Positions 15,910 to 24,975 of a stretch of DNA of 44,008 bases are shown here, in pieces (the stretch's first letter is position 1; every line of letters starts with the position of its first letter). Origin of the DNA: Paracoccaceae bacterium (GTDB taxonomy: Bacteria; Pseudomonadota; Alphaproteobacteria; Rhodobacterales; Rhodobacteraceae); assembly GCA_007694945.1 (NCBI GenBank), contig REER01000088.1, positions 1-44,008 of the forward strand. The letters are read 5' to 3'. The notes beneath the pieces were generated by a model. The model had not been told where the DNA came from and did no database searches. It saw nothing but the letters and a program-made list of their open reading frames with translations. The position numbers were made by a program, and so were the translations under genes.

Positions 15910-17247
15910 ATGGAGGCTTTGGAAGAGCTGCGGGCGCAGGTGGCGGAGTTGCGTCCGCTGCGTGTTTACGGGCGGATCAACCGCATTGACGGGCAACTTA
16001 TCTCGGTCGAGGGGCTGACCGATACCGCGCGAATCGGCGACTGGCTGAATATCGCGACAGGTACGGGCGGCCATATCGGGGCCGAGATCCTGCGCCTGAC
16101 CGCGAGCGAGGCGCATGCGCTGCCCGACGGGCCGCGAGACGGGCTCGCCATTGGTGACCGGGCGGAGCATCTGGGCGCGCGCGGCATCGCGCCGGATGAC
16201 AGTTGGATCGGCCGTGTTATCGACCCTTATGGCCGCCCGCTCGATGGTCGCCCGCTTCTTCCAGGCGCGCGCATGCGCGCGCTCGACACTGCCGCGCCGG
16301 AACCGGTGCGGCGCGGGCGCCTTGGCGCGCGGCTCGATACCGGGATGGCGGTGTTCAACACGCTTCTGCCGGTCGTGCGCGGCCAGCGGGTCGGGCTTTT
16401 CGCGGGCTCGGGCGTGGGCAAGTCGATGCTTCTGGGCCGCTTCGCGCGCGCCATGCAGGCCGATGTGGTGGTGATTGCGCTGATCGGCGAGCGCGGGCGG
16501 GAATTGCGCGAATTCGTCGAGGATGTGCTGGGGCCAGAGGGGCTGGGGCGCACTGTGGTCGTGACCGCAACCTCGGACCAGCCGCCGCTGACGCGGCGGC
16601 GCTGCGCGCAGGCCGCGATATGCGTGGCCGAGCATTTCCGCGATCAGGGCAAGCATGTGCTGCTGCTGGCCGACAGCATCACCCGCATGGCCGAGGCGCA
16701 TCGCGAAGTGGCTTTGGCCGCGGGCGAGGAACCCAGCCTGCGCGGCTATCCGCCCACGGTCGCGCATCGGATCATGGCGCTGGCCGAGCGCGCGGGGCCG
16801 GGGCGAGATGATGTGGGGGCGATCACGGCCGTTTTCACTGTGCTGGTGGCGGGCTCGGATATGGAAGAACCCATCGCCGATATTCTGCGCGGGGTGCTCG
16901 ATGGGCATGTGGTCATGGACCGCGCGATTGCCGAGCGCGGGCGCTTTCCGGCCATCGACGTGCTGCGTTCGGTCAGCCGCGCCCTGCCCAAATGCGCCTC
17001 GCCCGAGGAAAACACCCGCATCAGCGAGGCGCGGCGTTTCCTTGGTGCTTATGACCGGGCCGAGATGATGATCCAGGCGGGGCTCTACGAGGCCGGGTCC
17101 GACCCGCTGGTGGACCGCGCGATCCAGCTCTGGCCCGCGCTGGACGGGTTTGTCGCCGAGGATGCAGGCCACGGGGTCAAGGGCGCCTTCGCGCGGCTGG
17201 CGCAATGCCTTGAGCCGAAACCCGCTGCGACTGGCGCGCAACGCTGA
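15910..17247 (+). CDS. fliI: Flagellum-specific ATP synthase FliI
   Basis: ATPase of the flagellar export apparatus (445 aa, standard). The Walker A loop is GSGVGKS (166-172) with K171. The family-specific block VVVTATSDQPPLTRRRCAQA is present, as is LLLADSITRMAEAHREVALA with the Walker B Asp, and RGYPPTVAHRI. The N-terminal region is the beta-barrel found in F1-like ATPases. An AGAGG site lies before the ATG at 15910. It is transcribed away from flgB and alone, since metG follows with its own signals. Confidence 0.97.
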   Translation: MEALEELRAQVAELRPLRVYGRINRIDGQLISVEGLTDTARIGDWLNIATGTGGHIGAEILRLTASEAHALPDGPRDGLAIGDRAEHLGARGIAPDDSWIGRVIDPYGRPLDGRPLLPGARMRALDTAAPEPVRRGRLGARLDTGMAVFNTLLPVVRGQRVGLFAGSGVGKSMLLGRFARAMQADVVVIALIGERGRELREFVEDVLGPEGLGRTVVVTATSDQPPLTRRRCAQAAICVAEHFRDQGKHVLLLADSITRMAEAHREVALAAGEEPSLRGYPPTVAHRIMALAERAGPGRDDVGAITAVFTVLVAGSDMEEPIADILRGVLDGHVVMDRAIAERGRFPAIDVLRSVSRALPKCASPEENTRISEARRFLGAYDRAEMMIQAGLYEAGSDPLVDRAIQLWPALDGFVAEDAGHGVKGAFARLAQCLEPKPAATGAQR

Positions 17248-17353
17248 GTGGCTCGGGCAAGCGCTGCGATCACCGGTGCGGGATTGAAAACCTGCTTTCC
17301 CCCACCCCCGGATTTGCACTAGAGGAAGGAGGATGGCTTAACCGGGGACAGAC

Positions 17354-19069
17354 ATGGCGCGCATCCTGATCACATCGGCATTGCCGTATATCAACGGAAT
17401 CAAGCATCTGGGCAATCTGGTCGGCAGCCAGTTACCCGCCGACCTCTATGCCCGCTACATGCGCGTGCGCGGCCATGAGGTGATGTTCATCTGCGCCACG
17501 GATGAACACGGCACCCCGGCAGAGATTGCCGCCGCCAAGGCCGGTCAACCTGTAGCCGAATATTGCGCCGAAATGTATGGGGTGCAGGCGGAGCTTGCGC
17601 GCGGTTTCGGGCTGTCTTTCGACCATTTCGGGCGCTCTTCCAGCGCGCGCAACCATGCCCTTACGCAGCATTTTGCCAAACGGCTGGGCGAGGCCGGACT
17701 GATCGAGCAAGTCTCGGAGAAACAGGTCTATTCGCACACCGATGGCCGCTTCCTGCCCGACCGCTACATCGAGGGCACCTGCCCCAATTGCGGCTATGAA
17801 CGCGCGCGGGGGGATCAATGCGAGAATTGCACCATGCAGCTCACGCCGCTGGAGTTGATCGAGCCGCGCTCGACAATCTCGGGCGCGACCGATCTCGAAG
17901 TGCGCGAGACGCATCACCTGCATCTGCGCCAGTCGAAACTGCGCGACACGCTGGATCAGTGGATCGACAGCCAGCGGGGCTGGCCGGTGCTGACCACCTC
18001 GATCGCGAAGAAATGGCTACATGATGGCGACGGGCTGCAAGACCGCGGTATCACGCGCGATCTGGACTGGGGCGTGCGGGTGCAGTTCGACGGAGCACCT
18101 TGGGGCGGCATGGAGGGCAAGGTCTTCTATGTCTGGTTCGACGCGCCCATCGAATATATCGCCGCAACCGCCGAATGGGCCGATGCGCATAGCAAGGATG
18201 AGGCCGCTTGGCGGCGCTGGTGGCGCACGGATGAGGGCGCGGAAGATGTGCGCTATGTACAGTTCATGGGCAAGGACAATGTGCCCTTCCACACGCTGAG
18301 CTTCCCGGCCACGCTGATCGGCTCAGGCGAGCCGTGGAAGATGGTCGATTACATCAAGTCCTTCAATTACCTGAACTATGATGGTGGGCAGTTCTCCACC
18401 AGCCTCGGGCGCGGGGTGTTCATGGATCAGGCGCTGGAGATACTGCCGGGCGATTACTGGCGCTGGTGGCTGCTTTCTCACGCGCCAGAGAACAGCGATG
18501 CCGAGTTCACATGGGAGAATTTTCAGGCCTCTGTGAACAAGGATCTGGCCGATGTGCTGGGCAATCTGGTCAGCCGCGTGACCAAGTTCTGCCGGTCGAA
18601 ATTCGGCGAGGCCGTGCCCGAGGGCGGCGCGACCGGCCCACGCGAGGCGCAGTTGGTCGAGAATATCACCAGGCGACTGCGCGCCTATGAGACGCATATG
18701 GAGGCGATGGAAGTGCGCAAATCGGCGACGGAATTGCGCGCGCTTTGGGTGCTGGGCAATGAATATCTGCAGGAGGCCGCGCCATGGTCAAGTTTCAAGA
18801 CCGATCCGGAGCAGGCCGCCGCGCAGATCCGGCTCGCGCTGAACCTGATCCGCTTCTATGCCGTCATCTCGCAGCCCTTTATCCCCGCTGCCAGCGCCCG
18901 GATCATGGCTGATCTGGGCTGCGATGACTGGTCATGGCCTGAGGATGTTGCCGCCGCGCTGGCGCTCTTGCCTGCGGGCCACGGCTTCACTGTGCCCGAG
19001 GTGCTTTTCGCCAAGATCAGTGATGATCAACGCCTCGATTGGGAAAGCCGCTTTGCAGGGTCGCGCTGA
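17354..19069 (+). CDS. metG: Methionyl-tRNA synthetase
   Basis: Class I aminoacyl-tRNA synthetase (571 aa) charging tRNA-Met. The HIGH-type site is seen in [16 protein letters not shown] (HLGN), the KMSKS-equivalent in [11 protein letters not shown] (FSTS), and the zinc knuckle in [17 protein letters not shown]. The long form with the knuckle and without a C-terminal dimerisation domain is common in alphaproteobacteria. The start is fixed by [12 protein letters not shown]; a GGGGA site is 7 bases ahead. A stronger SD-like purine run (AGGAAGGAGG) lies further upstream before an ATG-GCT-TAA triplet series; see findings. Confidence 0.97.
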   Translation: MARILITSALPYINGIKHLGNLVGSQLPADLYARYMRVRGHEVMFICATDEHGTPAEIAAAKAGQPVAEYCAEMYGVQAELARGFGLSFDHFGRSSSARNHALTQHFAKRLGEAGLIEQVSEKQVYSHTDGRFLPDRYIEGTCPNCGYERARGDQCENCTMQLTPLELIEPRSTISGATDLEVRETHHLHLRQSKLRDTLDQWIDSQRGWPVLTTSIAKKWLHDGDGLQDRGITRDLDWGVRVQFDGAPWGGMEGKVFYVWFDAPIEYIAATAEWADAHSKDEAAWRRWWRTDEGAEDVRYVQFMGKDNVPFHTLSFPATLIGSGEPWKMVDYIKSFNYLNYDGGQFSTSLGRGVFMDQALEILPGDYWRWWLLSHAPENSDAEFTWENFQASVNKDLADVLGNLVSRVTKFCRSKFGEAVPEGGATGPREAQLVENITRRLRAYETHMEAMEVRKSATELRALWVLGNEYLQEAAPWSSFKTDPEQAAAQIRLALNLIRFYAVISQPFIPAASARIMADLGCDDWSWPEDVAAALALLPAGHGFTVPEVLFAKISDDQRLDWESRFAGSR

Positions 19070-19203
19070 GGCGGCGGGTCGAAAAGGCTTGCGAGGGCGC
19101 GTCATTTCCCGATAATTTCCATCAGGTGCAAGGCAGCAGGGTCTGATACAGCGGACAGCCACCGATGAGCGCTCATATCTCATCAGGCTGAAGGACCCCT
19201 CCG

Positions 19204-19572
19204 ATGAAACGCAGAACTGCGCTGATCTTGGCATTGGCTATGCGCACGACGCCCGCGTATGCCGATGACGGTGTCGATCGTCATGATGCCGAGAAATCGG
19301 CTGATCTCACCGCAGCGATGGTGACTTTTTCGGAGTCCAGCAAGCGCATGGTCACAATGCTGGCACGCTCGAACATGACACGCGAAACTATGGAGGAAAT
19401 TCATCAGCTAACCTATACGCTGGACGTCGCTCTGGCGAAGATCATCGAAGCAGCGACCGAACTGGCGGATCTGCTGGAGGAGATCCACCTGGCCTCGGAA
19501 AGGTCAGACGCAGAAAAACTCTCGCGAGTGACCGACTCTTATCTGGCAATTGCCGGTCACCTCCCGCCCTGA
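19204..19572 (+). CDS. Small periplasmic hypothetical protein (DUF6746-like)
   Basis: A 122-aa protein with a signal peptide (MKRRTALILALAMRTTPAYA, cleaved near residue 20). The mature part is mostly helical: SADLTAAMVTFSESSKRMVT, then MEEIHQLTYTLDVALAKIIE and LEEIHLASERSDAE. The EIHQLTYTLxxAL and EEIHLASERxDAE segments resemble my memory of the DUF6746 family; no function is known. It stands alone, 134 bases after metG, with AAGGA before the ATG. No cofactor motif is visible. Confidence 0.8.
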   Translation: MKRRTALILALAMRTTPAYADDGVDRHDAEKSADLTAAMVTFSESSKRMVTMLARSNMTRETMEEIHQLTYTLDVALAKIIEAATELADLLEEIHLASERSDAEKLSRVTDSYLAIAGHLPP

Positions 19573-19866
19573 GCACCAAACCAGAAGGAGGCGCTGCGAG
19601 CGTTCCTGATGCGACGATCATTGGGCCACAACTCGCCAGTCAGGGCGATTTGCGGCCAAAGACAGCCGTCAAAAGATCATCGCTGAGATACGCGCAGCTT
19701 GGAAGAGCCGGTTTTCGGCACAACGCTAAAGTGTCGCAGACCCTCGCTACCATTCAGGGATTCTTTACTCTATCGCGGTTTTCTCTTGAGTACCGTACAT
19801 TCTGTGCGTTGTGCTATTTTTCAGGTAGTAACGAGGCGATGGCGCTTCGACATGTCAGGGGGGCCC
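19573..19866 (+). promoter_or_regulatory. Intergenic region before the H-NOX gene
   Basis: Nearly 300 bases with no convincing gene. The open frames across it lack family resemblance and change composition at the H-NOX start. The part from about 19740 to 19830 is AT-richer (TTTACTCTATCGCGG, CTCTTGAGTACC, TGCTATTTTTC) and is the likely promoter area of the H-NOX/kinase pair. I found no FNR/Dnr-like TTGAT-N4-ATCAA box. Confidence 0.35.
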
Positions 19867-20412
19867 ATGAAAGGCATCGTATTCGTGGAGCTGATCCGAA
19901 TGGCGGAAACCGTGATCGGTGAAGAGGCCGTTGACACCATCCTTGACCAATGTGACCTTTCCACTGACGGGGCCTATAGCGCCGTCGGTAATTACCCTTG
20001 CGCGGAGTTGATCACACTTGTCGAGGCATTGTCCAAACATACCGGGACACCCTCGGCGGAGTTGCAGCGGCTGTTCGGAAAATGGATGCATGAGCAATTC
20101 GTGACCAACTATCCAGCGTTCTTTACCGACAAGTCCGACGCCTTGGCCATGCTCTCGGCGATCGAAGATGAAGTCCATGTGGAAGTGCGAAAGCTCTATC
20201 CCGACGCAGAATTGCCGCGCTTCGAGACCGAACATATTGCCTCGGACGAATTACGCATGGTTTACCGCTCGCCACGACCTCTGTCCGATTTCTGCCATGG
20301 CCTGGTGGAGGGATGCGTGGATCATTTCGGACATCGTGCGGACATCCGCCGCAAAGACCTGTCGGGGGCCGATGAGCATGCCTGCGCCTTCACCATCCAT
20401 CTGCGCGAGTAA
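19867..20412 (+). CDS. hnoX: H-NOX haem nitric oxide/oxygen-binding sensor
   Basis: A stand-alone haem-binding sensor of 181 aa, the family's usual length. The N-terminus is MKGIVFVELIRMAETVIG. The proximal haem ligand is H104 in DEVHVEVRKLYPDAELPRF, and the haem-propionate motif Y-x-S-x-R is intact at 133-137 (YRSPR). No distal Tyr of the O2-binding type is apparent, which would fit an NO sensor, but that position cannot be judged safely by eye. AGGGGGG lies 4 bases before the ATG; an alternative ATG five codons earlier (19852) is possible. A hybrid kinase begins 9 bases downstream, as in known H-NOX/HnoK pairs, where ligand-bound H-NOX changes kinase activity. Confidence 0.95.
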   Translation: MKGIVFVELIRMAETVIGEEAVDTILDQCDLSTDGAYSAVGNYPCAELITLVEALSKHTGTPSAELQRLFGKWMHEQFVTNYPAFFTDKSDALAMLSAIEDEVHVEVRKLYPDAELPRFETEHIASDELRMVYRSPRPLSDFCHGLVEGCVDHFGHRADIRRKDLSGADEHACAFTIHLRE

Positions 20413-20421
20413 CAGCCGGAG

Positions 20422-21789
20422 ATGAGCGAGCCCTCTGGCATTATGGCGCCCTTGGAAGATTCGCCGGTCTCTCGGCGCCGCTATGACCGTGAGAAGCGCG
20501 CCCGAATCGAGGCCGAACACCTGCTGGAAGCCAAGAGTCGCGAACTCTACGTGGCCAATGAAGCCCTGCGCAAACAGGCCGAGTCACTTGAAGAGGCGAT
20601 ACGTCAGCGCACAGCAGACCTTGAAACAGCGCGTGCGCAGGCGGAAGCCGCAAGTGCTGCGAAATCAGTCTTCCTGGCGACCATGAGCCATGAGATACGG
20701 ACACCCCTCAATGGCGTTCTTGGCATGGCCGAAGCGTTGAACGACACATCCCTCACCCCTTCACAACGTGAGATGTTGAATGTCGTTCTCGAGTCCGGGC
20801 GCCTGTTGCAAACCGTCCTCAACGACATACTCGATCTGTCGAAAATAGAAGCGGGCAAGTTCGATATCGAGGAAGTGTCCTTCGATCTGGAAGACGCTGT
20901 GCGCTCTGTCGAAGCGATGTTCGGCCTGAAAGCGCAGGAGAAAGGCCTCAACTTCAGTATCGAATTCGGCCCCGTTGCCGGCGGATGGGTCAAGGGCGAC
21001 CCGATCCGTCTGCGCCAGATCCTCGGCAATCTGGTCTCCAATGCGATCAAATTCACTGAAAAAGGGTCGTTCCATGTGCTGGTCGAGATCAACGCCATAG
21101 GCACGCACCACGAATTGCGCCTGATCGTCAAGGACACGGGTCAGGGCCTTTCGGTCGAGGAGATACGCCGTTTGTTCAAACCGTATGCCCAGAGCGACCC
21201 GACGATATCGCGCGAATTCGGTGGCACCGGGCTGGGCCTGTCGATTTCGCGTCGGTTTTGTCAACTCATGCATGGCGAACTGAGTGTCGAAAGCCGCAAG
21301 GGCTCGGGCGCCACCTTCACCGCACGCTTCAGGGTGATCCCGACACATGCCCCCGAGGTTGCCTCCGACAGAGGTCTCGAGGAGCAATTCAGGCAACTTC
21401 TGCAGGAACGACCGTCTCGGATCCTCGTGGCAGAGGACAACAAGACCAATCAACTCGTCCTGCGCAGTCTGCTGAGAGGCTTCGACCTGACGCTCGATAT
21501 CGTCCCGGATGGTCGCGCCCTGTTTTCGGCCTGGCAGAAGGCGCGTCCCGAACTTGTCCTGATGGACGTGCAGATGCCGATCATGAACGGGCTGGAAGCG
21601 ACTGTTGCCATCCGCGAGGCCGAAAGCAGGGCAAAGCTCGCGCGTACACCGATCATTGCGCTGTCGGCCAATATGATGCGCCATCATGAAATCGAGTATC
21701 GGCAGATCGGCATGGACGGGTGCGTGCCCAAACCCTTTCGCAAGGAGCAACTCTTGAGCGCGATCCTGGGCTGTCTCAGGCTGCGCTGA
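20422..21789 (+). CDS. hnoK: Hybrid sensor histidine kinase, H-NOX-associated
   Basis: A soluble hybrid kinase (455 aa) with no membrane helix. Domains: a charged coiled-coil (about 16-80), HisKA with phospho-acceptor H90 (SHEIRTPLNG), HATPase with the N box LGNLVSNAIKF (N207), G1 DTGQG (238-242) and G2 GTGLGL (269-274), then a receiver with D339, the phospho-acceptor D382 (LMDVQMP) and K437 (KPF). The absence of its own sensor domain fits input from the H-NOX protein encoded 9 bases upstream. All catalytic residues are present. The output (a phosphotransfer protein and response regulator, often a c-di-GMP enzyme in other bacteria) is not in the window. Confidence 0.93.
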   Translation: MSEPSGIMAPLEDSPVSRRRYDREKRARIEAEHLLEAKSRELYVANEALRKQAESLEEAIRQRTADLETARAQAEAASAAKSVFLATMSHEIRTPLNGVLGMAEALNDTSLTPSQREMLNVVLESGRLLQTVLNDILDLSKIEAGKFDIEEVSFDLEDAVRSVEAMFGLKAQEKGLNFSIEFGPVAGGWVKGDPIRLRQILGNLVSNAIKFTEKGSFHVLVEINAIGTHHELRLIVKDTGQGLSVEEIRRLFKPYAQSDPTISREFGGTGLGLSISRRFCQLMHGELSVESRKGSGATFTARFRVIPTHAPEVASDRGLEEQFRQLLQERPSRILVAEDNKTNQLVLRSLLRGFDLTLDIVPDGRALFSAWQKARPELVLMDVQMPIMNGLEATVAIREAESRAKLARTPIIALSANMMRHHEIEYRQIGMDGCVPKPFRKEQLLSAILGCLRLR

Positions 21790-21802
21790 GGCGCTGATAC
21801 GG

Positions 21803-21848
21803 CCCCTCTGCCTCGTAAACCGGCTTTTACCATGCAAGGGGTTTTTGC
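21803..21848 (+). terminator. Candidate terminator after the H-NOX kinase
   Basis: CCCCT at 21803-21807 can pair with AGGGG at 21837-21841, which is followed directly by TTTTT. A second small stem (GTAAA/TTTAC) lies inside the loop. The pairing is short and the loop long, so this is a moderate candidate for ending the H-NOX/kinase transcript. Confidence 0.4.
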
Positions 21849-21880
21849 GCTTTTCATGGCCTTGGCGCTGCACTACGCTC

Positions 21881-22141
21881 ATGACCATGTTTACCATCGA
21901 GCATGATTTCGACGCGACCGTGATCACGCTGGTCGATGAAGGTGCCGCCTCACCCGAGGCCTTGCGCGAGGATGTCATCATCACCGCTTTCGAGGATTGC
22001 GTCACCCTGCGCCAGTTCGACCCGCAGCGCGACGAGGAGGTCGTCGTAACGCTTTCGAGCGCTCAACTTAATGAACTCGCGGCGGCGCTGAACCTGCCCG
22101 AAGGGGTTTACCGGCTGGGCCGAAAGGGCACGAAAGGCTGA
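21881..22141 (+). CDS. Small conserved hypothetical protein
   Basis: An 86-aa acidic soluble protein. From MTMFTIEHDFDATVITLVDE it continues through VIITAFEDCVTLRQFDPQRD and ends with NLPEGVYRLGRK. The alternation of strands and the LPEGVYRL ending look like a conserved small Rhodobacterales protein of unknown function; I recognise the type, not a role. The frame extends 12 codons upstream, but the run before MTMF is atypical, so 21881 (or 21887) is taken as start. It lies 91 bases after the kinase and probably has its own promoter. Confidence 0.72.
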   Translation: MTMFTIEHDFDATVITLVDEGAASPEALREDVIITAFEDCVTLRQFDPQRDEEVVVTLSSAQLNELAAALNLPEGVYRLGRKGTKG

Positions 22142-22278
22142 GCGCGCTTCTCATTTGACTTTCCCCCCAGACCTCTGACAGGGTCAGTTCACGCCGGCGC
22201 GGTCGGACCAACACCAAGCGGCAGATTCACGACACTCGAAAAGGCAGGCACCAGAGTGCCCGCCGGAAAGGATAGTTC

Positions 22279-23655
22279 ATGCTGACCAATGACCAGCTCG
22301 ACCGATGGGACCGTGCGCATTTCCTGCATCCCTCTACGGCTTTCGGGCAACATGCGCGGGGCGAGAGCGCGACGCGGATCGTGAACACGGCGAGTGGTGT
22401 CTATATCGAGGATCGCGACGGCAACCGCCTGCTCGATGCCTTTGCCGGGCTTTATTGCGTGAATGTCGGCTACGGCCGCACCGAGATCGCCGAGGCGATT
22501 GCCGCGCAGGCGCATGAGCTGGCCTATTACCATGCCTATGTCGGGCATGGCACCGAAGCCTCGATCACGCTCGCGCGGATGGTGGCCGAGCGCGCGCCCG
22601 CGCACATGAACAAGGTCTATTTCGGGCTGGGCGGCTCGGATGCGAACGAGACCAATGTCAAGCTGGTCTGGTATATCCAGAACGTGCTGGGCCGGCCCGA
22701 AAAGCGCAAGATAATCTCGCGCTGGCGCGGCTATCACGGCTCGGGGCTGATCACGGGCTCGATGACCGGGCTGGTGCCGTTTCATGCGAAATTCGGCCTG
22801 CCACTGCCCGAGGTGATCCATACCGAGGCCCCCTATTACTTCCGCCGCCCCGACCCCGAGATGTCGGAAGAAGCGTTCACCGCGCATTGCGTGGCCGAGC
22901 TTGAGGCGCTGATCGAACGCGAAGGCGCGGATACGATCGGAGCCTTTATCGGCGAGCCGCTTCTGGGCACGGGCGGAATCGTGCCACCGCCTGCAGGCTA
23001 TTGGGAGGCGATCCAGCCGGTGCTGCGCAAGCATGACATTCTGCTGATCACCGATGAAGTGGTGACGGGTTTCGGGCGCATGGGCACGATGATGGGCTCG
23101 GATCACTACGGCATCCACCCCGATATCATCACCATCGCCAAGGGCCTGACCTCGGCCTATGCACCACTCTCGGGCTCGATTGTCAGTGATGACCTGTTCA
23201 AGGTGCTTGAAGAGGGAACGGACAAGTTCGGCCCCTTCGGCCATGGCTGGACCTATTCGGCCCATCCCATCGGCGCGGCTGCCGGGGTGGCCAATCTCAA
23301 GCTTATTGACAGTCTCGGGTTGGTGGCGAATGCAGGCGAGACGGGCGCCTATTTCCGCAAGGCGATGGCGGATGCGCTGTCCGGGCACCGGTTTGTGGGC
23401 GATGTGCGCGGCGACGGGATGCTGGCGGCGGTCGAGTTGCAACGCGACCCGGGCGCACGGGTGGATTTCGACGCATCGGAAAAGGTGACGGCGCAGGTCG
23501 TGGCCGAGATGGCCCGGCGCGGTGTGATCGCGCGCGCCATGCCGCAGGGAGAGATCATCGGCTTCGCCCCGCCCCTGTGCCTGAGCCGGGCCGAGGCGGA
23601 TACCGTGGTCGAAGTCACGCGCGATGCGCTCGAGGCCGTGACCGGCACGATGTGA
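22279..23655 (+). CDS. Class III (omega) aminotransferase
   Basis: PLP-dependent transaminase (458 aa) of the aspartate-aminotransferase-family, class III. The signature is complete: D259 in LLITDEVVTGFGRMG, and K288 in IITIAKGLTSAYAPLSG as the PLP lysine. VYFGLGGSDANETNVKLVWY and GHGWTYSAHPIGAAAG are typical of the omega-amino acid:pyruvate group. The substrate cannot be read from sequence. The neighbour 138 bases downstream encodes a DoeA-type ectoine hydrolase, and class III aminotransferases (DoeD, Atf) act on diaminobutyrate in ectoine breakdown, so that is one plausible substrate. AAAGGA lies 8 bases before the ATG. Confidence 0.93.
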   Translation: MLTNDQLDRWDRAHFLHPSTAFGQHARGESATRIVNTASGVYIEDRDGNRLLDAFAGLYCVNVGYGRTEIAEAIAAQAHELAYYHAYVGHGTEASITLARMVAERAPAHMNKVYFGLGGSDANETNVKLVWYIQNVLGRPEKRKIISRWRGYHGSGLITGSMTGLVPFHAKFGLPLPEVIHTEAPYYFRRPDPEMSEEAFTAHCVAELEALIEREGADTIGAFIGEPLLGTGGIVPPPAGYWEAIQPVLRKHDILLITDEVVTGFGRMGTMMGSDHYGIHPDIITIAKGLTSAYAPLSGSIVSDDLFKVLEEGTDKFGPFGHGWTYSAHPIGAAAGVANLKLIDSLGLVANAGETGAYFRKAMADALSGHRFVGDVRGDGMLAAVELQRDPGARVDFDASEKVTAQVVAEMARRGVIARAMPQGEIIGFAPPLCLSRAEADTVVEVTRDALEAVTGTM

Positions 23656-23679
23656 TTTGCTGACCTTTCCAGCGGGCTT

Positions 23680-23700
23680 GGCGCGCGCAAAGCGCGCGCC
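23680..23700 (+). terminator. GC-rich hairpin after the aminotransferase
   Basis: Perfect 9-bp stem GGCGCGCGC/GCGCGCGCC with an AAA loop, 24 bases after the aminotransferase stop. No T-run follows, so it is either a transcript-end stabiliser or a weak terminator. It resembles the GAA-loop hairpins at 26858, 42131 and 43910. Confidence 0.5.
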
Positions 23701-23735
23701 CGGCAGACCCTGCCACTGCAGATCACTTCATCATG

Positions 23736-23750
23736 ACAGGTATGTACAGG
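23736..23750 (+). promoter_or_regulatory. Direct repeat ACAGG-N5-ACAGG upstream of the ectoine hydrolase gene
   Basis: ACAGG at 23736-23740 recurs at 23746-23750, exactly 10 bp (one helical turn) apart, 44 bases before the hydrolase ATG. Direct repeats on one face of the helix suit MocR/GntR-type regulators; ectoine catabolism genes are often controlled by such a regulator (EnuR), but none is encoded in this window. Confidence 0.25.
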
Positions 23751-23793
23751 CTGGGCAGATCAAGATTTTCAAGGGGGACGACTGGAGAGGGTC

Positions 23794-24975
23794 ATGACCA
23801 CCACCAACCCGAATTTCACCGATGCCGAATATGAGGCCCGCATCAACCGCACGCGCGACGAGATGGAAAAGCGCGGCATCGAGCTTCTGATCATCTCGGA
23901 CCCGTCCAATATGAACTGGATCTCGGGCTATGACGGCTGGTCCTTCTATGTCCATCAAGCAATCCTGCTGCCGATGGAAGGCGAGCCGGTCTGGTGGGGG
24001 CGCGGCATTGATGAGCCGGGCGCGCGGCGCACCGTGTTCATGCAGGGCGAGGAGTCCATCGTCCATTATGACGACACTTATGTGCAGAATGCGCAGAAAC
24101 ACACGATGGAGGCGCTGGCCGCGCTGATCATCGACCGTGGCTGGAACACGGGCTGGATCGGCGTCGAGATGGATAATTACTACTATTCGGCCGCCGCACA
24201 TGACACATTGGTCAATCATCTGCATGAGGCACGATTTGTCGATGCGACCGGGCTGGTGAACTGGCAAAGACTGATCAAGTCGGATTCGGAGCTGCTCTAT
24301 ATCCGACGCGCAGCCCGGATCGTCGAGCGCATGCATCAGGTCATTCTTGACATGGCCGAACCGGGCCTGCCCAAACACAGGCTGGTGGCAGCCATCACCC
24401 AGGCAGGGATCGAGGGGTCGGATGGGCAATGGGGCGACTACCCGGCCATTGTGCCGATGGCGCCCTCCGGGCTCGATGCGACAGCGGCGCATCTGACCTG
24501 GGATGATCGACCCATGAAGGTGGGCGAGTCGACCTTTTTCGAGATTGCAGGCGTGCATCGGCGCTACCATTGTCCGCAATCGCGCACCCTGTTTCTGGGG
24601 CGCGTGCCCGACCTCTACCGCCATGCCGAGGAGGCCGTGCTGGAGGCGACCGAAGCGGGGCTGGGGCAGTGCTTCCCCGGCGCGCGGGCCGAGGATGTGG
24701 CCAATGCCTTCAATGCGACGCTGAACCGCAAGGGGTTTGAGAAGGACAATCGCTGTGGCTATTCGGTGGGGCTGAGCTACCCGCCGGACTGGGGCGAACG
24801 GACGTTGTCGCTGCGCCGAGGCGACATGACCGAGTTGAAGCCGGGCATGGTGATCCATTTCATGCCCGCGCTCTGGCTGGAGGATGGCGGGCTGGAGATC
24901 ACCGAGCCTGTGCTGGTCACCGAGCATGGGCCCGAGATGCTTTGCGAGACGCCGCGCGAGATTTTCGTGAAGTGA
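23794..24975 (+). CDS. doeA: Ectoine hydrolase (DoeA/EutD, M24 creatinase-like)
   Basis: A 393-aa pita-bread-fold (M24) hydrolase that opens the ectoine ring to N-acetyl-diaminobutyrate. Segments that I recognise from DoeA/EutD are SDPSNMNWISGYDGWSFYVH (about 35-54), VEMDNYYYSAAAHDTL, VDATGLVNWQRLIKSDSELL, TFFEIAGVHRRYHCPQSRT, and YSVGLSYPPDWGERTLSLR. Length matches Halomonas DoeA (about 399). As in creatinase-like members, metal ligands are not obviously conserved and the His in RYHCP is a candidate catalytic residue. GGAGAGG precedes the ATG. DoeB-type deacetylase is absent nearby, so the pathway is incomplete here. A closely related amidohydrolase activity cannot be excluded. Confidence 0.88.
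   Translation: MTTTNPNFTDAEYEARINRTRDEMEKRGIELLIISDPSNMNWISGYDGWSFYVHQAILLPMEGEPVWWGRGIDEPGARRTVFMQGEESIVHYDDTYVQNAQKHTMEALAALIIDRGWNTGWIGVEMDNYYYSAAAHDTLVNHLHEARFVDATGLVNWQRLIKSDSELLYIRRAARIVERMHQVILDMAEPGLPKHRLVAAITQAGIEGSDGQWGDYPAIVPMAPSGLDATAAHLTWDDRPMKVGESTFFEIAGVHRRYHCPQSRTLFLGRVPDLYRHAEEAVLEATEAGLGQCFPGARAEDVANAFNATLNRKGFEKDNRCGYSVGLSYPPDWGERTLSLRRGDMTELKPGMVIHFMPALWLEDGGLEITEPVLVTEHGPEMLCETPREIFVK

Noticed and set aside
15838-17319. 493-aa minus-strand frame opposite fliI
   Set aside because: Shadow of fliI, whose Walker motifs are on the plus strand.
19650-19922. Frame upstream of and into the H-NOX gene
   Set aside because: Out of frame with the H-NOX protein, with no family match, and ends inside it.
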